A DNA stretch of 28,619 bases, taken from NCBI GenBank assembly GCA_019113455.1, contig DXHG01000066.1:1-28619 (forward strand). Reading direction: 5' to 3'. Origin of the DNA: Candidatus Treponema faecavium. GTDB taxonomy: Bacteria; Spirochaetota; Spirochaetia; Treponematales; Treponemataceae. The position numbers and the translations under genes are program-made. Within the stretch, counting starts at the first letter, position 1, and every line of letters starts with the position of its first letter. A model generated the notes under the pieces. It searched no databases and had not been told where the DNA came from. It worked only from the letters and a program-made list of their open reading frames with translations. This document shows positions 15,665-23,689 of this stretch, piece by piece.

Positions 15665-18234
15665 ATATGCAGCACCTCCCGCAGATAAGCACCGGTTACG
15701 CTTTTGCTGTCAGCCGCCGTCTGCTCAGGCGTTCCCGCAGCAATAATGCGCCCGCCTTTCTGACCGCCGCCGGGCCCCATGTCGATAACATAGTCCGCGT
15801 TGGCAATCAAATCAAGATCGTGCTCGATAACGACTACCGTTGCGCCCGCGTCTAACAGGCGCGAAAACACACCGATAAGCGAACGCACATCAAGCGGGTG
15901 CAGCCCGATAGTCGGTTCGTCAAATACAAAGACCGTGTCATGCTGCGCACGGGTCATTTCTGCTGCAAGCTTAAGCCGCTGTGCCTCGCCGCCTGAAAGC
16001 GCCGGCGTTGCCTCGCCAAGCGTCAGATAGTCAAGACCAAGGTCATCGAGCGTCTGCAATTTTTCGCGCGCCTTTGCAGCGTCTTTTACGCCTGAAAGCA
16101 CCGTAAGCGCACGGCGCACCGTCATGCCAAGCAGTTCCGGAAGCGAAACGCCTTTGAGCGCAAGCTCTGCATCCGCGTCTTTATCCGGATACAGCCGGAT
16201 GCTCCGCGCGTTTTTGGCGTAGCGCGAGCCGCCGCAGCCGGGGCACGTTATTTCCACATCGGGCAGAAACTGCACGTCCATCGTAATCTGGCCCGTGCCG
16301 TCGCACTCCGGACAGCGCAGTGAGCCCGTGTTATACGAAAACGCGGCGGCGCCCAGTCCCGCCGCTTTCGCTTCGGGCAGGCCTGCGTACAGTTTGCGCA
16401 GTGCGTCAAGCGCGCCGCTGTACGTGGCTGCGGTTGAACGCACATTCAGCCCGACCGGATCGGCGTCTATGAGGCAGACGCGCCGGATACAGGGCGCAGA
16501 CACTGCCTGCACATGCGCAGGCAGTGCGGTGCCTGCGCACACCGCTTCAAGCGCGGGCACGAGGCTTTCAAGAATCAGCGTCGTTTTCCCTGAACCGGAA
16601 ACGCCGGTAACCGCCGTCAGTCTTCCCACAGGGATTTCCGTTTGCAGCGCGTGCACCGTATGCAGCGGCGCGGTGCAGAGCGTTATGCGCCCGGCGGCAA
16701 ACACGTCGTGCGCGCCCGCACGATTGCGCACCACAGCCGGTTCGCTGCCGCACAGAAATGGCGCGATGCGCGACGACGGGTTAAGCGCAATATCGCGCGG
16801 CGTGCCCTGCGCGATGACCATGCCGCCCGCTTCTCCCGAACCCGGCCCCATCTCCACAATCCAGCGCGCGCTTTTCAGAATACGCGTATCGTGGTCGACA
16901 AGCACGACGGAATTGCCGTGCGCGGCAAGATCCTCGATAACGGCAAGAAGACCGTCTGCGTTGAGCGGATGCAGACCGATCGAAGGCTCGTCAAGCACGT
17001 ACAGTACGCCCGTGGTTCTGCTTCGCACCGCCCGCGCAAGCTGCACGCGCTGCCGCTCGCCGGTAGAAAGCGTGTCGCCCGCGCGGTCAAGCGAAAGATA
17101 GCCGAGCCCCAAATCCATAAGCCTGTGCACCGTGTGCGCAAACTGTCCGGCAATCTGTACCGCCATCTGGCGCATCTCTGCGGAGAGCTGGTCAGGAATG
17201 GCTGAAACCCATTCGGCAAGCGCAGCAAGCGGCATCGCGCATACATCCGCAAGCGTCTTGCCGCACAGCAGCGTCCGGCGCGCCGCCAGCCCGAGTCTGC
17301 TTCCGCCGCAGCCGGGGCATGGCTCCTGGCGCAGAAATTTTTCCACGCGCTTCATGCCTTTTTCGTCTTTTACTTTGGCAAGCGCGTTCTCAACGGTGTA
17401 CACCGCGTTAAAATACGTAAAATCGAGTTCTCCCGCCTGATTGGTGTTTTTCGCTTTGTAAAAAATGTGTTTCTTTTCAGCCGGTCCGTGAAACACAATA
17501 TCGCGCTCTTTTTCCGTGAGCTCGCAGAACGGCACATCGGTGCGCACGCCCATCGCGCGGCACACGTCTGTCATGAGCGACCACATCAGCGAATTCCACG
17601 GCGCAACGGCTCCTTCGTCAATAGAAAGGCTCTCATCGGGCACAAGCGTACTTTCGTCCACCGTGCGCACTACGCCGGTGCCGCCGCAGTCAGGACACGC
17701 GCCCGCGCTGTTAAACGAAAAGCTCTCGGCGGAAGGCCCGTCAAACGACTCGCCGCACTGCGGGCACACAAGCGGCTTGCCGGCGGCGGTATTCACTGAC
17801 GGCACAAGGCGGTGGCCGTTCGGGCAGCAGTGGCTCCCCAGCCGTGAAAACATAAGCCTGAGCGGATTCAGCAGTTCCGTCATCGTGCCGAATGTGCTGC
17901 GCACGCCGGGCAGCGCTGGCCGCTGGTGCAGCGCGAGCGCTGCGGGAACATACTCGATGCGGTCAATATCCGCTTCCGCCGCCTGCGTCATGCGCCGGCG
18001 CGTATATGCGGAAAGTGCTTCAAGATAGCGGCGCGACCCTTCCGCGTACAGGATGCCAAGTGCAAGCGACGACTTGCCTGAACCGGACACGCCAGCCACG
18101 CCGACAACCGTGCCGAGCGGAATATCCACATCGATGTTTTTCAGATTGTGCACGCGCGCGCCGCGTATTTCGATATGATCCGGATGTGTGTATCCTTGAG
18201 CTAAATTTGAAACATGTATAGTTTTTTCTTCCAT
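15661..18234 (-). CDS. UvrA-like ABC ATPase, class II (UvrA2-type), no UvrB-binding domain
   Basis: About 857 residues from the ATG at 18234 (AGCAGG upstream); a TTG at 18255 would add seven. Two ABC modules are present: GVSGSGKSS (about 48-56) with STGERQRVQLARA and VLYVLDEPSIGLHP, then GVSGSGKTT with LSGGEAQRLKLAAE and VFVFDEPTIGLHP. Zinc motifs include CPQCGE, CPDCGGTG, CPGCGGSR and CPECDGTG. Between RSTFGTMTELLNPLRLMFSRLG and the zinc-bearing ESFSFN segment there are only about 40 residues, so the UvrB-interaction domain of true UvrA is missing. Such UvrA2-like proteins are linked to DNA damage tolerance or resistance to DNA-binding drugs rather than being the main excinuclease subunit. 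It is the first gene of a unit with mtnN and overlaps it as ATGA. Confidence 0.9.
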   Translation of the reverse strand: MEEKTIHVSNLAQGYTHPDHIEIRGARVHNLKNIDVDIPLGTVVGVAGVSGSGKSSLALGILYAEGSRRYLEALSAYTRRRMTQAAEADIDRIEYVPAALALHQRPALPGVRSTFGTMTELLNPLRLMFSRLGSHCCPNGHRLVPSVNTAAGKPLVCPQCGESFDGPSAESFSFNSAGACPDCGGTGVVRTVDESTLVPDESLSIDEGAVAPWNSLMWSLMTDVCRAMGVRTDVPFCELTEKERDIVFHGPAEKKHIFYKAKNTNQAGELDFTYFNAVYTVENALAKVKDEKGMKRVEKFLRQEPCPGCGGSRLGLAARRTLLCGKTLADVCAMPLAALAEWVSAIPDQLSAEMRQMAVQIAGQFAHTVHRLMDLGLGYLSLDRAGDTLSTGERQRVQLARAVRSRTTGVLYVLDEPSIGLHPLNADGLLAVIEDLAAHGNSVVLVDHDTRILKSARWIVEMGPGSGEAGGMVIAQGTPRDIALNPSSRIAPFLCGSEPAVVRNRAGAHDVFAAGRITLCTAPLHTVHALQTEIPVGRLTAVTGVSGSGKTTLILESLVPALEAVCAGTALPAHVQAVSAPCIRRVCLIDADPVGLNVRSTAATYSGALDALRKLYAGLPEAKAAGLGAAAFSYNTGSLRCPECDGTGQITMDVQFLPDVEITCPGCGGSRYAKNARSIRLYPDKDADAELALKGVSLPELLGMTVRRALTVLSGVKDAAKAREKLQTLDDLGLDYLTLGEATPALSGGEAQRLKLAAEMTRAQHDTVFVFDEPTIGLHPLDVRSLIGVFSRLLDAGATVVVIEHDLDLIANADYVIDMGPGGGQKGGRIIAAGTPEQTAADSKSVTGAYLREVLHI

Positions 18235-18275
18235 AATTACCTGCTTCTTGTACAATCAGTGTCTGCTTTTTAACG

Positions 18276-18305
18276 ATTATACGTTATTTCTTCTATTTTA
18301 TGCCA
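18276..18305 (-). promoter_or_regulatory. Promoter for uvrA2-mtnN unit
   Basis: A consensus TATAAT on the minus strand (18276-18281) lies 42 bp upstream of the ATG at 18234. A weak -35 TGGCAT (18300-18305) is 18 bp further up. The -35 falls in the tail of the DUF5131 remnant. Confidence 0.6.
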
Positions 18306-18310
18306 GTGTA

Positions 18311-18539
18311 CTATGAACAGCGTATCGATTCTCCGCACATCTGCTTTTCCTGTAACCGTTGTGCCAAACCAGGCGTTTTTAAGCTCCGTCCAACAGCAAG
18401 CAAATCAGGGCGTTTTGACAGAAACAGAAACTGGTGCTGCGGGTTTTCCTGAATATTTGCAAATACGGCGTCCCGCCACTCCGGTTTCCAGTCAGCCAAA
18501 TCGCTCATACCAGTCATAGGAATATCCCTGTCAATGATT
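18311..18539 (-). pseudogene. Frameshifted remnant of a DUF5131 (phage Gp37/Gp68-like) gene
   Basis: On the minus strand a fragment reads MTGMSDLADWKPEW, then NPQHQFLFLSKRPDLL, wording typical of the central part of DUF5131 proteins (usually about 240 residues). The frame then degenerates, but a neighbouring frame continues the family sequence with TELKNAWFGTTVTGKADV and RRIDTL before it too is lost near 18311. So there is at least one frameshift, and both ends are missing: the upstream end stops at a TAA about 75 bp before copy B of the palindromic element. It is not expected to make a functional protein. Confidence 0.7.
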
Positions 18540-18614
18540 TATGCCGTACCGGCCGTTGGCAAGAGGGAAATTTGGCATCCGCCGGCGGAGAAACCGGCGC
18601 ACGGGCAGCACAAA

Positions 18615-18811
18615 ATTTGCCGATGGCTAAATTTTATTTTGCCGTTTATCCGGTAAGAAATTTGCCGTCGGTCAGCGAGACGTTTGCAATCGGCAAACTT
18701 TTAGTTTGCCGACGGCAAACCAAAAATTTGCCGTCGGCAAGTGCGCCGCTGGCCATCGGCAAAATTCATGTCTGATAAATGGCAAATGTAAAATTAGCCA
18801 TCGGCAAATTT
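18615..18811 (-). repeat. Dispersed palindromic element, copy B (inverted)
   Basis: The 149-bp core runs 18638-18786 and is centred on TTTGCCGACGGCAAA at 18705-18719. Asymmetric marks (the TTATCAGACATG side versus the TTATCCGGTAAG side) show it lies in the opposite orientation to copies A and C. Outer units of the GCCATCGGCAAA type flank it. A degraded GC-rich stretch with similar half-units (18541-18614) separates it from the DUF5131 remnant. Confidence 0.9.
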
Positions 18812-18877
18812 CGTATTCCCCGCAGCAAACGGTTTTGCTGTGCATCTGCATGGACACGCGCGCGGAACAGCTGCGGT

Positions 18878-18946
18878 TATGCCGTACAGGCATACCGCGC
18901 TATACAATAGAAGTATTGGACATACAATACCTGCAGATCATATACT
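18878..18946 (+). promoter_or_regulatory. Promoter region with two dyads upstream of SUMF1-flavodoxin gene
   Basis: A candidate promoter TTGGAC (18916-18921) and TATACT (18941-18946) has a long 19-bp spacer. A perfect dyad GTATTG-GACATA-CAATAC (18913-18930) overlaps the -35, and a second dyad TATGCC-GTACA-GGCATA lies at 18878-18894. Two dyads and a long spacer suggest regulation by a DNA-binding protein; no regulator gene is adjacent. Confidence 0.4.
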
Positions 18947-18968
18947 GACCGCATATCGGAGGTTTACC

Positions 18969-20369
18969 ATGAACAAAAAAACGTACATGCACATTGCTTT
19001 CGCGGCGGCGCTCGGCATATCCGCCGCATTTCTGCACGCGCAGGAGCCGCGCGCAGATTCCGCCGCCCGGGACGGGCTCGTTCTGATTCCCGGCGGCACG
19101 TTCACGATGGGCAGCCCTGCCGGAGAGCGGCAGCGGCACGAAGACGAGCGGGCGCACACGGTTGCGCTTTCGCCTTTTTATCTTTCTCCGTATGAAGTAA
19201 CGCAGGCGGACTATGAGGCTGTCATGGGGTCCAATCCTTCTCATTTTAAAGGCGGCAATCTGCCGGTCGAAACGGTTACATGGTACGACGCCGCTGCATA
19301 CTGCAACGCGCTCAGCGAACGCGCGGGGCTTACGCCCGTATACACCATAAGCGGCAATACGGTGAGCTGGAACCGCGCGGCTGACGGCTACCGGCTGCCT
19401 ACGGAGGCGGAATGGGAATACGCTGCGCGCGCGGGAACGCGGTCGGTCTTTCCGTGGGGAGACCGCATCACCAGCGACAACGCCAACTTTGAAGGAACAT
19501 ATCCGTATCTTATAGAAGAAAACTACGTGAACCGGCAGGATCCCACCGTGCGCTCAAGCCGCAACCGGAACCGCACGGTAGAAGTTGATGAATTGCCGCC
19601 GAACGGCTTTGGCCTCTGCAACATGCACGGAAACGTTTCTGAGTGGTGTTTCGATTATTACGGGGAATACGGAGAGGAGGCAGATAATCCTGCAGGCGCG
19701 CTTTCAGGCTCGCTCCGTGTAAACCGCGGCGGCGGCTGGAACGACTTCGGCAAGCAGCTGCGGAGCGCCTACCGTTCCGCAACGACGCCCGACACGACTG
19801 ACTGGAATCTGGGATTCCGTATCGCGCGGAACGCTGAAGCAGGGAGCGGCACGGTTACGACAACGTACACGGCGGATGCCCAGATTCCTGAAAATCCGCG
19901 CATACTGATTGCGTATTTTTCGTATACAGGAAACACAGAAAATGCCGCGGAAATCCTTGCGCAGGCGGCGGGCGCCGACGTGTTTGAAATCCGCATGGCA
20001 GAACCGTACCGCGGCGGCATTTACGACGTATCGCAGCGGGACTTGAACGCAAACGCGCGGCCCGCGCTTGCCGGTCGCGTGCAGAACATGGCGCAGTACG
20101 ACGTGGTGCTGCTCGGTTACCCGACGTGGTGGAGTACGATGCCGATGCCTGTGTATACGTTTCTTGAATCGTATGATTTTTCAGACAAGGTGATTCTGCC
20201 TTTTTCAAGCCATGGCGGCACGCGCTTTGGAGACAGCATCTCTGACCTGTCCAAAACGGCGAACGGCGCGTATGTTGGTCAGGGGTTTGAGTTTGAGTAT
20301 TCAGGCGGAAGACGCCTCGAAGACAGTCTGCGCGCGTGGCTTTCAGAAAATGGAATCTCGGTACGCTGA
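18969..20369 (+). CDS. Exported SUMF1/FGE-like domain fused to flavodoxin
   Basis: 466 residues from the ATG at 18969 (GGAGG upstream). Signal peptide AFAAALGISAAFLHA (about 1-24); SUMF1/formylglycine-enzyme-like domain (about 34-288) with the classic LIPGGTFTMGSP, EVTQADYEAVMGSNPSHF, YRLPTEAEWEYAARAG, NMHGNVSEWCFDYY and RGGGWND...LGFRIAR; a short linker; then a flavodoxin domain (310-463) with FMN phosphate loop SYTGNT (318-323) and GYPTWWSTMP. The catalytic cysteines of true formylglycine-generating enzymes are absent, so the first half is probably a binding module. Flavodoxins are normally cytoplasmic, so a secreted one is unusual; treponemes do handle flavins in the periplasm (Ftp/ApbE-type proteins), which makes FMN loading there conceivable. 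The gene runs with a 5-nt gap into a membrane protein rich in histidines, a likely redox partner. Confidence 0.88.
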   Translation: MNKKTYMHIAFAAALGISAAFLHAQEPRADSAARDGLVLIPGGTFTMGSPAGERQRHEDERAHTVALSPFYLSPYEVTQADYEAVMGSNPSHFKGGNLPVETVTWYDAAAYCNALSERAGLTPVYTISGNTVSWNRAADGYRLPTEAEWEYAARAGTRSVFPWGDRITSDNANFEGTYPYLIEENYVNRQDPTVRSSRNRNRTVEVDELPPNGFGLCNMHGNVSEWCFDYYGEYGEEADNPAGALSGSLRVNRGGGWNDFGKQLRSAYRSATTPDTTDWNLGFRIARNAEAGSGTVTTTYTADAQIPENPRILIAYFSYTGNTENAAEILAQAAGADVFEIRMAEPYRGGIYDVSQRDLNANARPALAGRVQNMAQYDVVLLGYPTWWSTMPMPVYTFLESYDFSDKVILPFSSHGGTRFGDSISDLSKTANGAYVGQGFEFEYSGGRRLEDSLRAWLSENGISVR

Positions 20370-20374
20370 AAACC

Positions 20375-21058
20375 ATGAAGCCCAAACGAACGCTCAGCAG
20401 ACTGCTTAAAATACTTATCGATACTGCGATGTATGCCGGTATGCTCTATCTCATGAGCTACCGGCCCGGCCGCGGGCTTTTCGCGCACGGAACAGCGGGC
20501 TGCGCCGTGTTTGCACTGTTTGTGCTCCATCACCTGCTGAATATTGGCTGGTATACGGGGTTCCGGCGCGGATCATGGAATACAGCACGCAGACTGTTTG
20601 TTGGCACGAACACGCTGTTAACCATGTCTATGCTTCTGCTTGCGGCAAGTTCCGTCATGCTTTCAGGCGAAGTATTTGCCGTTTTGCCGTTCCTTCCCGC
20701 CGGACAGGGTGCGCGCACACTGCATACGGTTTCTGCGACGTGGTGTTTTGTGTTCACGGTGCTGCATATCGGGCTGCACACGCACGCGCCGCTTCTATGC
20801 CTGCGTAAGAAGGCCGCGGGAACAAAAGCGGTGTTCCTGCTGTACGCGGCATACGGGCTTTTCGGCGCCGCCGGTCTCGGCTCGTTTGTGCTGAGCGGGT
20901 TCTGGCGTTCACTGTTCGCGCTGCCCGGCGCGGCGCCGTATGTTTCAGACGCCGCGTTTTATGCGCTCTATGTGCTGATGACGGCGGCGGGTGCGATTTC
21001 CGTTCATGCCGCGCTTTTAGTGCTGAACCGTCAGCGGTCTCCGGTGAGCACGGCATAA
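20375..21058 (+). CDS. DUF4405-like integral membrane protein, possible b-type haem carrier
   Basis: 227 residues with about six hydrophobic segments. Histidines sit in helices at 52, 53, 117, 131 and 135: FVLHHLLNIGW, then HTVSATWCFVFTVLHIGLHTH. The spacing of 14 between His117 and His131 is that of haem ligands on one helix, and the layout matches DUF4405/cytochrome b561-like proteins. Haem binding is inferred, not shown. It is co-transcribed with the SUMF1-flavodoxin gene five bases upstream, so membrane electron transfer to or from the exported flavodoxin is a reasonable guess. No strong Shine-Dalgarno precedes the ATG, so translation may depend on the upstream gene. Its last 28 bp overlap the convergent acyltransferase gene. 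Confidence 0.75.
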   Translation: MKPKRTLSRLLKILIDTAMYAGMLYLMSYRPGRGLFAHGTAGCAVFALFVLHHLLNIGWYTGFRRGSWNTARRLFVGTNTLLTMSMLLLAASSVMLSGEVFAVLPFLPAGQGARTLHTVSATWCFVFTVLHIGLHTHAPLLCLRKKAAGTKAVFLLYAAYGLFGAAGLGSFVLSGFWRSLFALPGAAPYVSDAAFYALYVLMTAAGAISVHAALLVLNRQRSPVSTA

Positions 21059-22107
21059 AAGCGCGGAAGCGCCCGGCGGAGCAGACAGCCGACGCCCGTG
21101 CAGAGTACAATGCAGATAACCGTCGGCACGATATACTGCACAAGGCACCATGCGCCGTGCAGCGGGATAATCTGGTATGAGAGTTTATTGAGCGTTGCCA
21201 TCACGACCGGCGCGTGCGCTGCGTACAAAAAGAACGAATACGCCGCAAGTTTTTTGCACACGCTGCTCCATTTTGGCGAGCGCTCTATAACGCCCGCAAG
21301 CCGGTACAGCACAACCGCGCTCACGGCGATATTGATATTAGCAATCTGCGGCGCGTCTGGAATACAGAACTTGAGTACCAGCACGCCTGCATAGACGATA
21401 AGCAGCTCGGGCCAGCGGATGCGGTCAACGGCGTCGGCGTTCCAGCCGTATTTTGCCCACCAGCAGCCAAGCGCAAAAAAGAACAGCGGCGTTGCGCTGC
21501 TTACAACCCCGAGCGGGAGTTTGCAGATATAGGCAACGCTTATCGCTGCAAACGTAACGGCGGGCAGTTTTTTAATAAACAGCACGAGAAGCGGAGACAG
21601 CGCAAACACTACCATTAAATCGCGCAGAAACCAGAACTGATACGTAAGCGGGGAACCGCCTTCACGCTGAATACGGCCCCAGAATGCGTCAAGCCACTCG
21701 ATGGGCGAAAAGAGGCGGATCATGTTTTGCCGGTTGATAAAGTAGTTTTGAATGACCGGAAGAGACTGCGCGATGAAGAAAAACGCAATATAGAGCAGCG
21801 TCCACAGAATATAGGGAACGAGCAGCGTGCGCGCTTTCTTTTTTAGGAGCGCTGCATACGAATACGCGGGCGCGTCCTGTTTGTTCCAGAACAGATACCC
21901 GCTGAACACAAAAAAGAGCGGCACTGCCGCACACGCGATGCCGTCGCTCAGCGCCTGCTTAATAAACAGCACCCAGCCTGGCTGTGAAAACGAAAGCCCG
22001 TAATAGACTGCGTCTTCGGCATTAAGATTATTATGGATACAGACAACGAGCACCATCAGCAGATAGCGCAGGATAGTTATGCGGTTTGATACGGACGCTC
22101 GGATCAC
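21031..22107 (-). CDS. Acyltransferase family 3 membrane protein
   Basis: About 358 residues from the GTG at 22107; a longer frame from the GTG at 22230 adds a basic, non-hydrophobic 41-residue stretch that looks untranslated. About ten membrane helices. Family signatures are ITILRYLLMVLVVCIHNN (the His used in acyl transfer) and AAVPLFFVFSGYLFW, followed by KKKARTLLVPYILWTLLY as in O-acetyltransferases of the OafA/WecH type. It would transfer an acyl group, often acetyl, to a surface or periplasmic glycan; the acceptor is unknown. A G9 tract lies about 155 bp upstream on the coding strand. Confidence 0.85.
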   Translation of the reverse strand: MIRASVSNRITILRYLLMVLVVCIHNNLNAEDAVYYGLSFSQPGWVLFIKQALSDGIACAAVPLFFVFSGYLFWNKQDAPAYSYAALLKKKARTLLVPYILWTLLYIAFFFIAQSLPVIQNYFINRQNMIRLFSPIEWLDAFWGRIQREGGSPLTYQFWFLRDLMVVFALSPLLVLFIKKLPAVTFAAISVAYICKLPLGVVSSATPLFFFALGCWWAKYGWNADAVDRIRWPELLIVYAGVLVLKFCIPDAPQIANINIAVSAVVLYRLAGVIERSPKWSSVCKKLAAYSFFLYAAHAPVVMATLNKLSYQIIPLHGAWCLVQYIVPTVICIVLCTGVGCLLRRALPRFYAVLTGDR

Positions 22108-22261
22108 AGCGGCCGCCTTTGGCGCGCGCCGTGCGCCTCCGTAACAGGTGCGGCGCTGTCTGCCGCGGGTACGCACCGCACACTCGCGGTAAAGCGGGCA
22201 GTTGCTGCCCGGACTGCTCCCTGCCTGCACCGAGGGGAGCGGTTATTGCTATGCTGTTCTA

Positions 22262-22270
22262 CCCCCCCCC
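22262..22270 (-). promoter_or_regulatory. Poly-G(9) tract upstream of acyltransferase gene
   Basis: Nine C on the + strand, hence G9 on the coding strand of the acyltransferase gene, in the 230-bp gap (22108-22337) after the ogt-like gene. Poly-G tracts of this size in treponemal promoter regions vary in length and change expression. A clear promoter around it was not recognised. Confidence 0.5.
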
Positions 22271-22281
22271 GTGCCTGTTAC

Positions 22282-22297
22282 GTGCTGCATGCAGCAC
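22282..22297. other. Perfect 16-bp palindrome GTGCTGCATGCAGCAC
   Basis: A self-complementary 16-mer 11 bp from the poly-G tract, between the ogt-like and acyltransferase genes. It could be an operator or a small hairpin; there is no T-tract, so it is not a typical terminator. Confidence 0.5.
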
Positions 22298-22337
22298 ACA
22301 GCGAGAATCAGGCTGCCGAAACGGCGGCACGCGGGTG

Positions 22338-22886
22338 CTACAGCGCCGGTTCTGTATGGGGAATAAAAAACCGCGTTATGTCCGCTTTTTCAAGCGCGAG
22401 CAGTTTCTCTTTTTTATCAACGCCGCCGGCATAGCCGGTAAGGCTGCCGTCTGCGCCGACAACGCGGTGGCACGGCACAATTATGGAGACCGGATTGCGG
22501 CCCACCGCACCGCCGACCGCCTGCGCGGATATGCGGGCGCCTCCCCGCTGTGCGGCAAGCCGCCTGGCAATTTCGCCGTAGGTTATCGTCTGTCCGTAGG
22601 GAATGGCACAGAGGATTTCCCACACCGACTGCTGAAACACTGTGCCCGTAAGATGGAGCGGCACACAAAAATCAGGCTCCCTGCCTGAAAAATACACGTC
22701 AAGCCAGCGGCGCGCAGCATCCAGCGCAGGGGACGCAGACTGCGCAGAGACAGTATCCGACGCGCCCGGTTCCAGCGTGCGGGCAAAATACTTCTGCCCT
22801 TCAAACCACACGCCGGTTACGCCTGTTTCGTCCGCCGCCAAAAGCATAGAACCAAGCGGGGAATCATACTCAAGGATGCGCTGCAT
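22338..22886 (-). CDS. ogt: O6-methylguanine-DNA methyltransferase (Ogt type)
   Basis: 182 residues. It repairs O6-alkylguanine by moving the alkyl group onto its own cysteine, once per molecule. The active-site motif VPCHRVV holds Cys139; the DNA-binding part has FQQSVWEILCAIPYGQTITYGEIA. The N-terminal part (SPLGSMLLAADETGVTGVWF) fits the Ogt/Ada-C type. The ATG at 22886 is chosen because GGAG lies at the right distance and a longer frame to 22994 has no family similarity. It overlaps by position with the end of the ABM pseudogene (TAA at 22888), so it is likely the last gene of a short operon. Confidence 0.93.
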   Translation of the reverse strand: MQRILEYDSPLGSMLLAADETGVTGVWFEGQKYFARTLEPGASDTVSAQSASPALDAARRWLDVYFSGREPDFCVPLHLTGTVFQQSVWEILCAIPYGQTITYGEIARRLAAQRGGARISAQAVGGAVGRNPVSIIVPCHRVVGADGSLTGYAGGVDKKEKLLALEKADITRFFIPHTEPAL

Positions 22887-22887
22887 A

Positions 22888-23247
22888 TTATTTCTCCATG
22901 CCGAAATGCTGATTTGAGTCCTGCGGAGCCTGTGCGCGATCTGTGTCCGTAGAGGAGCGGATTTCCGAGCAAACCGTAATTTTATAGCTTTCAAACAGTT
23001 TCTCCCGCCCCGCTTTCTGGCTCATGCGGTGCTGCACGATGTTCCGCCATTGTGCCCAGCAGCCTCATCCGTCCACACATTCATGGAAAACAGCTTGCCC
23101 TCTTCATTCAGACTGGGAAAACCGCTCCGCGCGAATAAAGCCTTCAAATCCGGAAAGCAGAGGTTTCAGCATTGCCGCAAGCTCAAGGTACTTCTGCATC
23201 CCGGTCTTTGCGGGCTTTACTTCACACAAAACAATGATATTGGGCAT
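22888..23247 (-). pseudogene. Antibiotic-biosynthesis-monooxygenase (ABM) fold protein, two frameshifts
   Basis: From an ATG at 23247 (AGGAG upstream) the frame reads MPNIIVLCEVKPAKTGM, then FEGFIRAERFS, and hits TGA. One extra base in a CCC run shifts into NEEGKLFSMNVWTDEAA; a missing base in a GGG run shifts back to AQWRNIVQHRMSQKAGRE and KLFESYKITVCSEI, ending at TAA. The total span is exactly divisible by three and would give about 119 residues, the usual size of a dimeric ABM protein (small monooxygenases and haem-degrading or quinol-oxidising relatives). Two compensating single-base changes in short homopolymers could be real decay or sequencing error. It sits 9 bp after the SRPBCC gene. 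Confidence 0.75.
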
Positions 23248-23256
23248 AAAACACTC

Positions 23257-23673
23257 CTACCTCTGTTCTGTCTGCGCAAGCGCCTGCGTCAGATCGGCAA
23301 TAAAGCGCGATTGCTGTTTTTTCAGATAGTGCGGAATAAACGGTGTAATCCAGAATCGCATTGGCTGCACTTCTTCAACAAAACGCACCGCCGTCTTTGT
23401 TCCGTTTTCCGTGCTGCGGAATGTGCCTGACCAACGGCCCGTAATGCTGCCGTTGTGCAGCTCAAATTCCCACCGCTGTTCCGGTTCCCACACAATCGTC
23501 GTAAACACTGTTGGCGTCCCGTTTGCGGCATACTCAATAAACTGCCGCTCAGACAGTATCTCCGCGCGCGCTATGTCAGTCCGCCACTCCCCATATCCGG
23601 CAATGTCCGTAACCACGCTCCATACGGTATGCGGAGCGCATGAAAAAACAGCCTCCGCCTGTGCGGTTATCAT
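23257..23673 (-). CDS. SRPBCC/START-like ligand-binding protein
   Basis: 138 residues from the ATG at 23673 (AAAGGAG eight bases upstream); a frame to 23712 runs into the terminator and is rejected. The N-terminus (EAVFSCAPHTVWSVVTDIAGYGEW) and the beta-strand series ending with VRFVEEVQPMRF then a long C-terminal helix (YLKKQQSRFIADLTQALAQ) match the polyketide-cyclase/SRPBCC helix-grip fold. It binds a hydrophobic ligand in a deep pocket; the ligand is unknown. It is probably co-transcribed with the ABM remnant and the ogt-like gene. Confidence 0.82.
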   Translation of the reverse strand: MITAQAEAVFSCAPHTVWSVVTDIAGYGEWRTDIARAEILSERQFIEYAANGTPTVFTTIVWEPEQRWEFELHNGSITGRWSGTFRSTENGTKTAVRFVEEVQPMRFWITPFIPHYLKKQQSRFIADLTQALAQTEQR

Positions 23674-23689
23674 AACGCTGGCTCCTTTC

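Noticed and set aside
16295..17101. 268-residue open frame antisense to the UvrA-like gene
   Set aside because: It is a shadow of the conserved ATPase coding strand.
18969..20369. True formylglycine-generating enzyme activity
   Set aside because: The catalytic cysteines near the C-terminal end of the SUMF1 domain are absent, and no sulfatase gene is nearby.
22107..22230. N-terminal extension of the acyltransferase to the GTG at 22230
   Set aside because: The extra 41 residues are basic, Cys/Arg-rich and unlike the family, and the GTG at 22107 directly precedes the conserved start of the domain.
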